Source: Pseudozyma flocculosa PF-1 (Eukaryota; Basidiomycota; Ustilaginomycetes; Ustilaginales; Ustilaginaceae). From it: a stretch of 53,148 bases of DNA. Of the stretch, positions 22,451 through 34,561 are shown piece by piece. Position numbers and translations under genes: made by a program. Location: positions 899,103 through 952,250 of the forward strand of contig NW_006920876.1 in the NCBI RefSeq assembly GCF_000417875.1, written 5' to 3'. Position 1 is the first letter of the stretch. Each line of letters begins with the position of its first letter. The notes beneath the pieces were generated by a model that saw only the letters and a list, made by a program, of their open reading frames with translations, was not told the origin of the DNA and did not search any database.

Positions 22451-23395
22451 TTAGCGGCGGCGACGGAGAGGAACGGCACGGAGGAGCGGGAGCGATCGGG
22501 CCTTTGCCTTGTCGCCAAGGTGACCGAGGGAAAACGTGGGCAGCTTGAGCCCGTCCATCTCTCCGATGCGGCCGACGACCTTGCCCAGGAAAGCGTTGAG
22601 GCCCTCCTCGTCCTTGCCCGAGACCGGGTGTAGCTGGAACCGTGCTGTCGGGCTAGTCTTGTGCGGCCAGATCCATCCGCTGCGCTTGTCGTCGGAGCGG
22701 GCCAGGTTCGATACGGCTCGGAAGGAAAGGGCGGAGCGGAAGAGCTTGGCCCTCTGCGCGCGGTCCAGGCCCTCGACGAACTCGGAAATCTGGGCATCGG
22801 TCGGCGTCCGGCCGCTTTCCTTGAGGGAGCGGTAGAGGTTGGACCACGCCTCGCGCTCCTCGTTGGTGGCCTGGCTGGCGACATAGTGGTACGCCGCCAC
22901 TCGCTTCGCCTGTCGCGCTTCCCACTTCTTTCCGTTATCGAGGGCAAAGTTGACGGGGCGGATGAGGTCCTGCTCCGGCTGCCGGCTGGGAAGCCTGTCC
23001 ACGAACGCGGCCATCTCCGGAGACGACAGCGAGCCGGGCACCTGCACGCGATAGCCCATGGCGAACGGATCGGCGGGAAGTCGGTTGGACGACTGAGAAG
23101 GGAGCGACAAGTCGGCCTTGGCGTTGAGCATCGGAGCTGGCAGGCGTTCGGGATCGCGGGACATCGACGGACGTTCCAGTCCAGTGGAAGGCGGGCGAGT
23201 CTCGTCAGGGCCGACCCACGGTCTCCATGAGGCTTGGGCCGTCGTGGGAGGTGAGATGGCGCCAAACTGACCCCGCGCAGCTCCCAGAGGCAGGACTGCG
23301 TCGTCGACACGCCCGCCTTCCTGGATCGGCGAGGCGGCGACCGAGATGAGCAGGACCGCGATCGAGAAGAGGGCGGCGGATTTGGCTGGCAACAT
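22451..23395 (-). CDS. Putative secreted protein, cysteine-free (orphan)
   Basis: A single-exon frame of 314 residues starts with a classical signal peptide: MLPAK, a hydrophobic core AALFSIAVLLISVAAS, and likely cleavage near residues 21-23. No transmembrane segment follows. The mature part is Pro/Ser-rich up to about residue 110. It is then more ordered and charged, with an Ala/Arg/Glu-rich helical stretch (WEARQAKRVAAYHYVASQAT, near 160-180) and LYRSLKESGRTPTDAQISEF after it. The C-terminus is strongly basic, ending in a run of four Arg. I find no cysteine in the protein. I recognise no domain. In plant-associated smut fungi small secreted orphans are often effector candidates, but nothing here shows a host role. 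Confidence 0.68.
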   Translation of the reverse strand: MLPAKSAALFSIAVLLISVAASPIQEGGRVDDAVLPLGAARGQFGAISPPTTAQASWRPWVGPDETRPPSTGLERPSMSRDPERLPAPMLNAKADLSLPSQSSNRLPADPFAMGYRVQVPGSLSSPEMAAFVDRLPSRQPEQDLIRPVNFALDNGKKWEARQAKRVAAYHYVASQATNEEREAWSNLYRSLKESGRTPTDAQISEFVEGLDRAQRAKLFRSALSFRAVSNLARSDDKRSGWIWPHKTSPTARFQLHPVSGKDEEGLNAFLGKVVGRIGEMDGLKLPTFSLGHLGDKAKARSLPLLRAVPLRRRR

Positions 23396-25674
23396 TATGG
23401 CAAGGAAGTTAAGGGGAAAAGCGAGGTCCAGCGGCTGGTCGGAGAAGAACGAAGGTGGCCTGCGGAGCGAGTCAAAGGAGCGTGATGGGTCTGTGAGGAC
23501 AGAGGACCGGCGACGGTTTCTGAACGTCGGCTTTTAAGGTGACGAGGAGCGACATCGAGCAGCCCTGGTTTGCGCCGCGAAAACAGGGCCACAAGCAAGC
23601 GAGAGGGGGCATCGTCGTCCCAGCGAGACGGAGCAATGACCGGAGGTGCTGCGCTGGTCGAGGCATGGATCGACCGCAAATCCGCGTGCCAGGGGCGAAG
23701 TGCAAGAAAACACCATGCATGTGTGCGATCGGTCCAGAGCTCAGCCCCGTGCGCCGCCCCGATGGCGAGGATCCATTCATCATCGCCACCATTCTATTGG
23801 CGTGGGGCCATCGAGATGAGGCCATCGAGGTGGGTCGTTCAGGCGGGACACGCAAGGCATGACTCGACGCTCGCCCTGGCAAGGTGCTGCGGCGACGTCG
23901 TTGCGTGCGCTGCGCTGCGGTAATACAAGCGGCGAGCCGCACCGAGCGGCGCTCGAGCATCGGTGCCGCTTCCAGCGGACGATCCGGGCAGGCCTCAACC
24001 AGACGGCTGGGCCAGAGCGGCCATCTTGAGCTACGCAGGCAGCAGCGACCGGCGAAGGCCGCTAGGTCGGTAGGGCAGCTTCAAAGGCATACCGGCAACC
24101 CCTAGCTCGGCTTCTCAGGCGGGGGCAACCGGACCGAAAGCAACCAGCAAGTCTGTGGCGCGGGTCGACCGAGCATTCTCCAAGCCTTAGCTCATGAAAA
24201 AATCCGGCTCTGGCCCTCCCTTGGCACGTTGCCGAGGAGGTTGATGCAGCAGCTGGATCGTCAGATGATATGCAAGCATGCGCACCAGTGGGAATCGGCG
24301 AAGACGATGTGGGCAACACCGGTGCTTGATGCAGCCACAAAGACGGGCTGGTGGTGAGTCGACGAGGCTTCGGTAACCGCCGAGATTTGGCACGGGCAGG
24401 CAACTTGGACTCCAGCCTGTTGCCAGCCCGGGCCGTCGCGAGTCAGTGCTGACAATACTGAGGACATCGAGGGGATATGGAAGATACATACCCACTTCGG
24501 GCTTCAGCCCCGCGTGCCAGCGCACCGGCCCCAGCAAGGCCGGCCTAGTATTATTGCTAGTCTTCGCCGGTGGGGCAGCATGAAGGCGGCACGTTCCGTG
24601 ACGCTGCTGAACACCGCCGACGAGATGTATCAGTCTGCGGTGACTGGAAACAAGCTGTAAGTCTTGCCACACCGCCTGGACGGCGCGATCCGACATTTGA
24701 CGACGCCGAAGCGAGTGCTCGCCCTGGCGGCGCGCCGTGGACGGGCATTCTGCCTCATGCGTGCAGAGTCGAGATAGACGACAGCGCCTTCGCTCCTCCC
24801 TCTTGTCCCTGTGCCGAATCTGTGCCGAGGGTGTGACGCGGAGGGTGGTCCCGACGGACCCTCGAAACGTCGGGCCGACCGAGAGTCTGGCGGTTGCTCG
24901 ATCAACGCCTCCAACTCTGGGCCCTCGGCTGAGACTGCTTGCATCGTTACTTCCAGTCACCGTTTCCGCGCGCAGCAGCACTGAGCCCACCGTCGATGCT
25001 CGGCTCAGATCACCATCGGATCGACTCAGTTCCCTTCCGGGTCGTTGAGAGCGGAGAGGTTCCGGGATGGGTCGGCAGTGCCGCGTCGGGATGGATCCGT
25101 TGACCCCCTCACTCTCCCTCGTTTCGGATGCTGCCCGTCAACGGCAGCTGTGGTGGAAGGCCTTCGACGGCAGCACAAGGCCGTGACCGCGGTCTGATGG
25201 TGGCTTGGCGGACGGACTGTGCCTTGTCGCCACCACCGCTGGAGTCACGAGTGCGATCGGGGGATGCTGTTCCTTGACCGCCCGGGTGGTGGCTGTACGC
25301 TGCTTATCCCGCCTTGTAGGCACCCGCGCAGGATCGGCGTCGGATTCACAAGGGTCCAAGAGGAAGCAGCAGGGCGACATCTGCGAGCCTGGAGTGGCGC
25401 CCTCGGTGGTGATGGTGGTAGGTGCAATGGCCGGTCCACAAAGGGGCACCTCCACGACAAGGCACCGGTAGGAAAGGCGAGGCAGGGTTCCGCTGCTCGG
25501 CTCCGAGCCCGCCGCCTCCACACGCGCTCAGCCCTGCGTCTGGTTGGCCGCATCTTTGCTTCCCCCTCCCGACCCTCCCGACTACCAACATCATCACCAC
25601 CGTCACCACCATCGGGCCTCACAACCGCCCTAGCTGCCTCTTGATTGAGGCTGCAAGATCTTCCCGCCCCAGTC
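23396..25674. other. Gene-poor region upstream of the secreted-protein and SPP2 genes
   Basis: About 2.3 kb between divergent genes. The left end should carry the promoter of the secreted-protein gene and the right end that of the Spp2-like gene, where a C/T-rich stretch (25550-25620) precedes the ATG. The longest open frame inside (24187-24990, minus) has no recognisable domain and Arg/Ser/Cys-rich composition, and I do not call it. Confidence 0.45.
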
Positions 25675-27134
25675 ATGAGCCAGCCTCTCGGCCAACGTCC
25701 ATCCAGCCAAGCGACCAGGGGCAATGGCAACCCGGCACGTTCTATGCCCGCCCCCGCCTTTGCCAGGCACAGCGCCTTTGGCGATGACGAGGGCGGCGAT
25801 GAAGACGATCACCAGCGCACATCGCGCTCGAGACGAGAGCGCGAGGAGCTTGTGTCTTTCGACAGGAATGGGGCAGTCAAACGCAACCGGTCGCCACCTC
25901 GACAAGGGCCCCGCGTCATTCCCATGACTGCCAACCTCGACTGGCGCCAGGATCGCAAGAAGCGCCTCGGCCTCGAGGAAAAGGCCCGCTCCATGGGCTC
26001 ACTCAACTCGATGAAGGCCTTCGGACGTCCTTCGACCTCGGGAACTGCGAATCAGCCGTCCGCGGGCGATGGTCCGACCGCTGCGGTACCAGAGAGGATC
26101 AACGACCAGGAACAGAAAAAGGGCCTCCAGATCCGTCAAAGGCCAGAACAACCCGACGATGCCATGGACGAGGATGCCCGAGGGGCGGCGGATCGCGATG
26201 CGACCCCACCCGCCGATCTGGGTGGCTCGCTCACTCCCCCTCCCGAGACGGCAGAGCAGGCTGCCATCCGCGCCCTCCTCGCCGGCCAAGGCGTCGGCAG
26301 CTCTTCCGCCCCCAACGCAGAGCTAGTCATTTCGCAGCCAGACGAGAAGGACCTTCTGCAGAGCGACGTCAACACGAGGCCCGAAGCGCCCACGCTCGAC
26401 GACTATGCAGCCACACCCATTGACCAGTTCGGCGCCGCGCTGCTGCGCGGCATGGGCTGGAAGGAGGGCATGGGCGCCGGAAGGAATGGCAAGGGTCCTA
26501 AGACCGCGCCCGAGCCCAAGAAGAGGGCGGCCTTGCTCGGTCTGGGCGCCAAGGAAAGGCCGGTCGATCCTTCACTGCCATCCAGCGGAGCCAGGTCGTC
26601 CCGACCTCCCAGGCCGGATCGGCGGTACGTCCCCGTCGTCCGGGACGCTGCGCCGACGTCATCCAGGGAAGCAAGTTCCGACCCATCAGTGAGTTGCTCG
26701 ACGTCGTAGCGCTGTTAAATAGAGTGTGCCGCGAGGACATGGGCCTTACCATGGAACCTCTGCTTTGACCCTGACAGACGAGACGAGAGGACCGGCCTGG
26801 CTCTCTGGGCAGAGGGCGGCACGATCGATCTGCAAGCCCGACAAGGCAAGATCATGACCGGCGAAGGGGCGACTCGCACCGGGATCGAGAACGAGATCGA
26901 GAAAGAGATCGGGATCGAGACGGCTCCCACCGTTCTCGTAGGGATCGAGATGACTATCGGCGGGGAGAGGACAGAGACAGGACTACGAGGGACGATGATC
27001 GCCGCGACCGACCACGCTCGGATGCGGAGCGGACTGAGAGGCGGCATCACGACGAGTACCGGTCACGACGCGATCATCGGAGCACGGATCGTCGCGAGAG
27101 CGAGCGGGACCGCCATCGGGACTCGAGGCGCTGA
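25675..27134 (+). CDS. SPP2: G-patch pre-mRNA splicing factor Spp2 (GPKOW/MOS2 family)
   Basis: This is a spliceosomal cofactor; in yeast Spp2 binds the helicase Prp2 through its G-patch and is needed for spliceosome activation. Two exons are inferred, 25675-26688 and 26778-27134, giving 456 residues. The G-patch (about residues 247-275) contains IDQFGAALLRGMGWKEGMGA. A conserved segment RRYVPVVR follows near residue 320. The intron (26689-26777, GTGAGT..ACAG) is needed because without it the frame ends at a TAG near 26707. Splicing joins an RD/RE/RS-rich tail of about 118 residues, full of RDRERDRE-like runs, which is usual for this family. The start is the ATG at 25675, preceded by a C/T-rich leader. 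It is a strong family match. Confidence 0.92.
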
Positions 27135-27537
27135 GCGGTCGGCTGTCGGGTGCTCGACGGACGAGGTCTTTGGGCCGCTACCTATCAGCTGTGCAGTGAA
27201 GTCGTGAGCAGGAGGTGAGGAGTAGCAGTCAATCATCGATGGTAGAGCCGGAATCGACCATCGACAGGGAGCACCGTCTACACAGCGCAATGCATCGCCC
27301 GGGGTCGAGGATGTCTTACCTGGCCGGATCCGAAGCCGAGCACTCACTCCTGCTGTGCTGCATGCTGAGGCACGGGCCACGGTCGACGTTCTCCACATGC
27401 ATACGAGCAAACGCCCTTCTCCGTGGGCCAGGCCGCCTTCGTCCTCCCTTGCGGAGCGACCGCCATACCTCGCCCGTCCTATCCTTGCTCTAACTGATCA
27501 CCCTTCACGAACGATTCTCTATTTCCAGTCCTTGAAG
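27135..27537. other. Intergenic region
   Basis: 403 bp between two genes on the same strand: the 3' UTR of the Spp2-like gene and the promoter of the next gene. A polypyrimidine stretch ending TTTCCAG at about 27528 could be the acceptor of a 5' UTR intron. Confidence 0.45.
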
Positions 27538-28987
27538 ATGGGGCTAGCATCGGCACCGCGGCTGCTGGGCTACACTGACGATCTGGCCGTGCTCGCGGAC
27601 CGGCTCGACGTCGCGCTCCAGACGCCCATTCACCAGGTCTATGTGAGTGCGCTCTGGCTCTTCCTACGCTCGTCGTGATGCTGCTGCCGCTGCCGCTGCC
27701 GACCTCGAGGATATGAAGACAATTGCTGACCCCTGCCTCGACGCCGGACGCACCACCGCTCCCCAGCTGCCAGTCGGCTACCTCGGTCTGCTGCACGCCA
27801 TCCGCGTCAGCCATGCCACTCGACAGGTCGGCGGCGGTCTCGGGTCCAAGCTCAACCTCTACCAGAGCGTGCTCCTCAACCAGATCCTGCTGTTTGGTGG
27901 TGTCGCACTCAGCTGTGAGCTCCCGCTTGCCCCGTCGCCGCTGTCCAAGCCTGACTCTTCGCGCTGCTAGGGCATGCTCTGACGCCATGCGATTCCTCGT
28001 CTGCTGTTCGCTGCGCATCGGCAGCCCTGCTTCTCGGCCTGCCCTGCCCGATGCTGGCGTCCGGTCAGGTCATACTGCTCTACGCCGGTACGCATGTGGC
28101 ACTGACCCTCAGCGGCATCGGGACTGCTCTGCTCAAGCTCAACGACAACTGGACCATGGGCGTGGCGTGCGTAGTTTAGCACCGGTCAGCGCGATATATA
28201 CGCCCGAGCGGGATCCAACTGACGCCCCGTTTCCCTCCGCAAACCCTTCCCGGCATCCAGCATGGACATCTTCTTCTCTGCTCTGGACGGCATCTTCCGA
28301 GCCGACGGAGTGCTCGCCCTCGGCGTCGACATCGTGAGTCTTCTAGCTTCGGCCTGCGCGGGCGCTTCGCGCCCGACGATCTCGTTCTGACACCCTCGGC
28401 GAGCGTCGGCCACCCTCGCATCCCGCTGCCAGGTCCGCACGCATCCCAGCGCTCTCATCTCGACCTCGTACCTTGCCTCGATCGTCAATGGCGCCATCGT
28501 GGGTGGAGCCACGCCCCTCATCATCGACGTGCTCCGCCTCGACTCGGCCTCGGGTGACTGGACGGTGCGCACGCCGCGCTGGATCAAGGACCCCTGGGCT
28601 GGCACACAGGATCTCTTGAGCGCCGCCATGGTCTCGACGGCCTACCTGGCCTGCATCGACGGCGGCTTCGCCGCTTCCACCAACCCCTTCCTCGGCCCCC
28701 TGGCCGATGCGGTCTCGTTCAACCTCGGCTCCGGCGTGACGGCCAGAGAGGCCAGGACGATGAGCATGGTCCTCATGAGCAGCATCCTCGTCGCCCAGCG
28801 CCTCGCCGCCATCCCGTCCGAGCTCAACACCGCGCCTCGAGCGCCCGCGAAGAAGCCGTCACCCTCAAAGGCACCCCGCATCTCGAACGGATCGGCAGAC
28901 GCCGGCCTCGCCGTTCCCCAGATCGCAGCCGCCGACGGGAGCGCAAGCCCGACGAGGAAGTCGAAGAAGGCGGCAAAGGCCAAGTAG
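27538..28987 (+). CDS. Multi-spanning membrane protein, possibly TRIC-like cation channel
   Basis: Five exons are inferred: 27538-27642, 27767-27914, 28025-28166, 28261-28333 and 28433-28987. They give 340 residues with all junctions in frame. Hydrophobic segments include VLLNQILLFGGVALSSLLLG (near 67-88), SGQVILLYAGTHVALTLSG (near 97-115), ALISTSYLASIVNGAIVGGA (near 165-185), LLSAAMVSTAYLACI and MSMVLMSSILVAQRLA. The tail is Ala/Lys/Ser-rich and ends KKAAKAK. Two Gly-Gly-containing hydrophobic blocks recall the internal repeat of trimeric intracellular cation (TRIC) channels of ER and SR membranes, and the Lys-rich tail also fits. The match is by eye and weak, so the function is a hypothesis. 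That it is a spliced membrane-protein gene is well supported by frame, hydropathy and splice signals. The gene converges on the dehydrogenase to its right. Confidence 0.72.
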
Positions 28988-29132
28988 AAGAGTGCGCTGG
29001 CTGACACCGACGCCGGTGCCAGTTGCGCCGCTGCAGATGCGAGATGTTTGGATTGCAGGAGCTGTCTATGGCGAGGTGGACCGAGGTGCGGTGCGGTCGT
29101 ACGTACACTGGAGGGCGGGTCTGGCGAGGCGC

Positions 29133-30891
<1,759 letters not shown>

Positions 30892-33458
30892 GCTGTTTGG
30901 TCGCGTCGAGAAGGTCGTCGTGGCTTTCGAGGGAAGTGTGGTCAAAGAGGTGCTGGTGGCGAGAAAGAAAGGCAGGCAGGCTCTCTGATCTTTGCGCTCG
31001 TCGAGGCTCAGCAGGCTTCGAAACGAGGGCAGGGCACGCACTGGCCAACACCGTACCGCACGCTCGCCTCGCTCGACGAGATCTTCCGAACGGTAGCGGT
31101 GCCCACGCCGATCCACCGCCGGCAGCGTGTGGGGGAAGGAGGCGCATTCGGTCACTTTAGACGCCGGTCGCCGCTGGCCGCTGGTCGCTGCCGCCGCGAT
31201 TGCCGCCGATATCAAAGTAGCACGATATTGTTGCAATCGGGCCAGCTGCGGTAAGGCCTTTTGGCTTGGCTTGGGCAGAACGGTCGCTTAGCCTCCTGCC
31301 TGCTTCGGTCGGGGCTTTCCCATCGTAGCCCAGGGACCGATGGATGGACATGAACGACATGGATGGAGTACTCTCACGAGTCCGAACCAGGCAGAAGCCG
31401 AGCTCTCGACGCGTGTCGCTGGGATTACGAGCACCATCGGCAAGTCGTGGTGATGTTTGCGAGATATGCCGAGATTGGTCCTCATTTCAGCGACACAGAT
31501 TGCCAATTCCATCCGTCCCATCTCAGATGCCAGATGAAGCGACCCCGGAGCCAAGATAGAGCGAATGAATGCCTCTTCCGCTGCAGGGACCAGCTCGCGA
31601 GCGAGACCGGGCTTACATGATCGACTGCTCGCCGCGCGGCCGATGCACTCCCGAACCGTACAGATCGCCCTTTCCGTGCCAGGCACGATTGATTGAAGGT
31701 CGATGGAGACGGAGCGAAGTGTTTTCGGCGAGAGTGGAATCGGAGAAGTCGATGTCCAAGATTGGGCAAAGTGGTTCTTGGACGGGAGCGGAAGTGGTCC
31801 CAGAGGTTCCCATGACCAACGGCGGTCGTCTTGGTCGTGTCAGTCCGGTGACTGCCGAGCGGGCCGGTCGTCGGAGAGACAAAAGAAGAGGGATTCGGGT
31901 TCGGCAAGCCAGCCAGCCAAGACAGCCGACAAGACGGAGAGAAGACGTAAAGACAATGGTCCGAGTCCGGCGACGACGACAATGACGAGCGACGAAAGAC
32001 AGAAAGAAAGACGCTTGGTGGTGGCCGCTCTGGCCTGCACCGACGCGACATGGCCCGCCTAGCGGGGCGGGGGCCAAGGCCTGGCCTGGTCGTCGCAAGT
32101 GAGACCAGGCGGCGTGCGCCGTGGCTACACCCACCACATGCCCGCATCGACCTTTGTGGGGATCAAGCTTGAATCGGTCAGGTCCAGGAACGCGAGTGCG
32201 CACCATCGTAAGCTGCACTTTGTGTGGGCCGTTCCGCTCGCCGGCCGCCCGCTCGCTCTCGGCATCGCGCGTCTGCGACGTTCGGTCCGTCTGTCTGTAT
32301 CGGCTGCTCGAGGCGAGAGGAGAGCGGAGTGGATCTGCATTGCCGAGTCCGCCCCCCTCTCCGTTTCCCCGCAAAGAAGGAGCGGGCCAGCGGCCGTTCG
32401 GCGACGACCTGCCTTCCGCAAAAGCCGCGCTCGCTGATCATTCCCCCATCATCCGATGCCCCGCCATCCCTCGCATCGCAAGCGCCAGAAACGCCACGAC
32501 GGCCTTTGACCTTTCACGCACCACATCGCCTTGCCTTGCCTGACTGCGGTTGACCGCTCCGAGATCCGACGACGGCCATCTCGCCGTGGCAGTCTTAGTT
32601 TAGTGCTTCTACTCTACGTGCAGCAAGTACGGCATACTCTGACTCGAGGAGGCGACGTGAGCATGCCCTCACGCTCAGACGGTCGATCGAGCGAATGAAC
32701 TTGACCAGGTCCATCGCTGCATAGACGACCTCTTTTCGGCGTGCCCCATTCAAGGACAATACGCAGGCAGGCCACCTTACCTGCTCTGACAGCCCCACAA
32801 CTCTATCTCGTCGTCGTCTCGTCTGGTCCACACTCCCGGCATCGAGCAGCAACAGGATGCGGCGCCCGCTATCATCGTCCGCCGAGCGTCGTTGACCAGA
32901 GTACAGACGAGTCTGCAGTCGGTCAGCTCGCCGCCGCCGACCCGAACGACCGACTTGGCCGCCTTGCCGAATCTCGTCTAGTCGACGAGCGCGAGGCCGC
33001 AGCCGATATCCACCGCTTGCCCTGCGAGGCTGGTTCCCATGCTCTTCCCCCCTGCTCGCTCGCGACCTGCTTCTCCTCGGATGCCGTCCCATGGTTCGAC
33101 GTGGGTACGTACGTACAAAGTACGCACGGCCGAGCGCAAGCAAAGACCAGCCACTCCGCTCGTCCGCTCGTCCGCTGCGGGCGAGTGTGGGGAACCTGCA
33201 GCCGCCGGAGCCCACCGTACGCCCGAGCCTCGTCGGGGCGTACAGCAATGCGCGAGCTACATATGTATAAGAACCCGGGCAAGGCAGCACCTTCCTCCTT
33301 TGTCGGCATCGCCCTGCCTTCCTGTCACCGCTCCCCGTCCCCTCCTCTCACCGCTCGCGCCCCTTCCCTCAGTCCCCCCTGTCTTGTCCCCTCTTCTGTA
33401 CCCGCCCTCTCCCCCGCTCTGCCCCGCCTCGATATCCCCGACAAGCCCCTAGCCCACC
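30892..33458. promoter_or_regulatory. Divergent intergenic region, dehydrogenase / lipase
   Basis: About 2.6 kb lies between the divergent dehydrogenase and lipase genes. Open frames on both strands (for example 31482-32147 minus and 32741-33892 plus) are Ser/Arg-rich shadows without domains. C/T-rich sequence from about 33290 to 33455 leads into the lipase ATG. Apart from the TATA-like site listed separately I see no defined element. Confidence 0.45.
33261..33271 (+). promoter_or_regulatory. TATA-like element upstream of lipase
   Basis: ATATGTATAAG lies about 190 nt upstream of the lipase ATG and is followed by a C/T-rich leader. It is one of few AT-rich hexamers in this GC-rich DNA. Position and sequence suit a TATA box, but this is inference. 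Confidence 0.35.
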
Positions 33459-34517
33459 ATGCTGCTCTCGACTCGCTCTCTCCTCTTGTCGCTGCTGGCG
33501 GCCCCGTTCGCCCTCGCCGCCCCCTCGTCGCCGTCTCTGCTGGCGACGCGCGCCGCGGCAGTGCCCCCCACGACCGACGCCCCTTTCTCCGTCTCGGCGG
33601 CCACGGTGCAAGGCGCCATCGAGTGCCCCTTTGGCATCCAGCGCAAGCCCGGAGGCATCGTCTACCTCATCCATGGCACCGGCAGCACGGGCAAGGAATC
33701 CTGGGGCTCCGGCCCCTGGGTCTCCCTCCTGCCCAACCTCGGCCCCGGCTTCGACGTCTGCTACGTCACCCTGCCCGACCGCAGCCAGGGAGACGCCCAG
33801 ATCTCTGCCGAGTACGTCGCACGTGGCGTCCAGTTCCTGGCTCCCCAGTCGGCCACGGGCAAGGTGAGCCTCGTCGGCCACAGCCAGGGTAACCTCAACA
33901 TCGAATGGGCGCTCGCCTTCTGGCCCGTCGCCGCCCGCAGCCTCACCGCCGAGTACATTGCGCTCGCCGCCGACTTCCAGGGCACCCTCGACGGCATCCT
34001 CTACTGCAGCGCCACAAAGATCCTCGAGGGCGGCTGCCCCGCCGCCGAGTTTCAGCAGTCGACCGGCAGCCACTTTGTCAACACGCTGCGCAAGGCCACG
34101 GCCAACAGCGCACTCGTGCCCACGGCATCCATCTACACCATCTACGACGAGGTCGTCACGCCCGAGGTCGGACCGGGCGCCACGTCCGTCATCAACAAGG
34201 CCAGCCTCTACCCGCTGCAGGACCTCGACATCTGCGGACCGCTCCACCCCGCCGAGCACTTTAGCATGATCATCGACCCCGCCGCCTTTGAGATCGGCTA
34301 CAAGTCGCTCGTCGCGGGCAAGCCCATCGCCCGCTCCGCCATCGACAAGCGCTCCTGCATCGACTTTTACTACGGCACCGGCTTCAACAACAACACCTTT
34401 GCCAAGGGCGCGGAACTCCTCGAGGCCATCGTCAAGGACGTCGTCTCGTTCCCCACGGCCGACGTCGTCAAGGCGGAGCCGGCTATCAAGGCCTACGCCG
34501 CGCCCTACGCCGCCTGA
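33459..34517 (+). CDS. Secreted lipase, Candida antarctica lipase B (CALB)-like
   Basis: A single-exon alpha/beta-hydrolase of 352 residues, probably an extracellular lipase or esterase. The signal peptide is MLLSTRSLLLSLLAAPFALA, with a short pro-region possible up to ATRAAA. HGTGSTG near residues 71-77 forms the oxyanion-hole region. The catalytic Ser142 is in GHSQG, Asp230 in YDEVVTP and His267 in HPAEH, in the same order and spacing as in CALB. Other CALB-like blocks are WALAFWPVAARS and the segment following it, LAADFQGT. CALB itself has TWSQG around its serine; here the canonical G-x-S-x-G is kept. The gene lies between a polyol-type dehydrogenase and a sugar porter. A TATA-like site lies about 190 nt upstream. 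The enzyme family is confident; substrate range is unknown. Confidence 0.92.
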   Translation: MLLSTRSLLLSLLAAPFALAAPSSPSLLATRAAAVPPTTDAPFSVSAATVQGAIECPFGIQRKPGGIVYLIHGTGSTGKESWGSGPWVSLLPNLGPGFDVCYVTLPDRSQGDAQISAEYVARGVQFLAPQSATGKVSLVGHSQGNLNIEWALAFWPVAARSLTAEYIALAADFQGTLDGILYCSATKILEGGCPAAEFQQSTGSHFVNTLRKATANSALVPTASIYTIYDEVVTPEVGPGATSVINKASLYPLQDLDICGPLHPAEHFSMIIDPAAFEIGYKSLVAGKPIARSAIDKRSCIDFYYGTGFNNNTFAKGAELLEAIVKDVVSFPTADVVKAEPAIKAYAAPYAA

Positions 34518-34561
34518 GTCGTTGCTGCCGTCGCTGCCGTCGCTGCCGTCGCTGCCGTCGC
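34518..34561. repeat. 9-bp tandem repeat GTCGCTGCC directly after lipase stop
   Basis: About four copies of GTCGCTGCC, the first degenerate, begin immediately after the lipase stop codon and would be part of its 3' UTR. Confidence 0.85.

Noticed and set aside
24187..24990. Minus-strand 267-aa frame
   Set aside because: It has no signal peptide, domain or helical pattern; composition (Arg, Ser, Cys, His scattered) matches random frames in GC-rich DNA.
26854..27207. Separate plus-strand ORF rich in Ile, Glu, Thr and Gly
   Set aside because: It is an out-of-frame reading of the RD-rich Spp2 tail. The spliced in-frame tail fits the family far better.
31482..32374. Minus-strand frames in the dehydrogenase-lipase intergenic region
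   Set aside because: Overlapping Ser/Arg/Leu-rich frames with no domain and no splice-supported extension.
33085..33110. B-box-like GGTTCGAC suggesting a tRNA gene
   Set aside because: No paired acceptor, D or anticodon arms could be folded around it.
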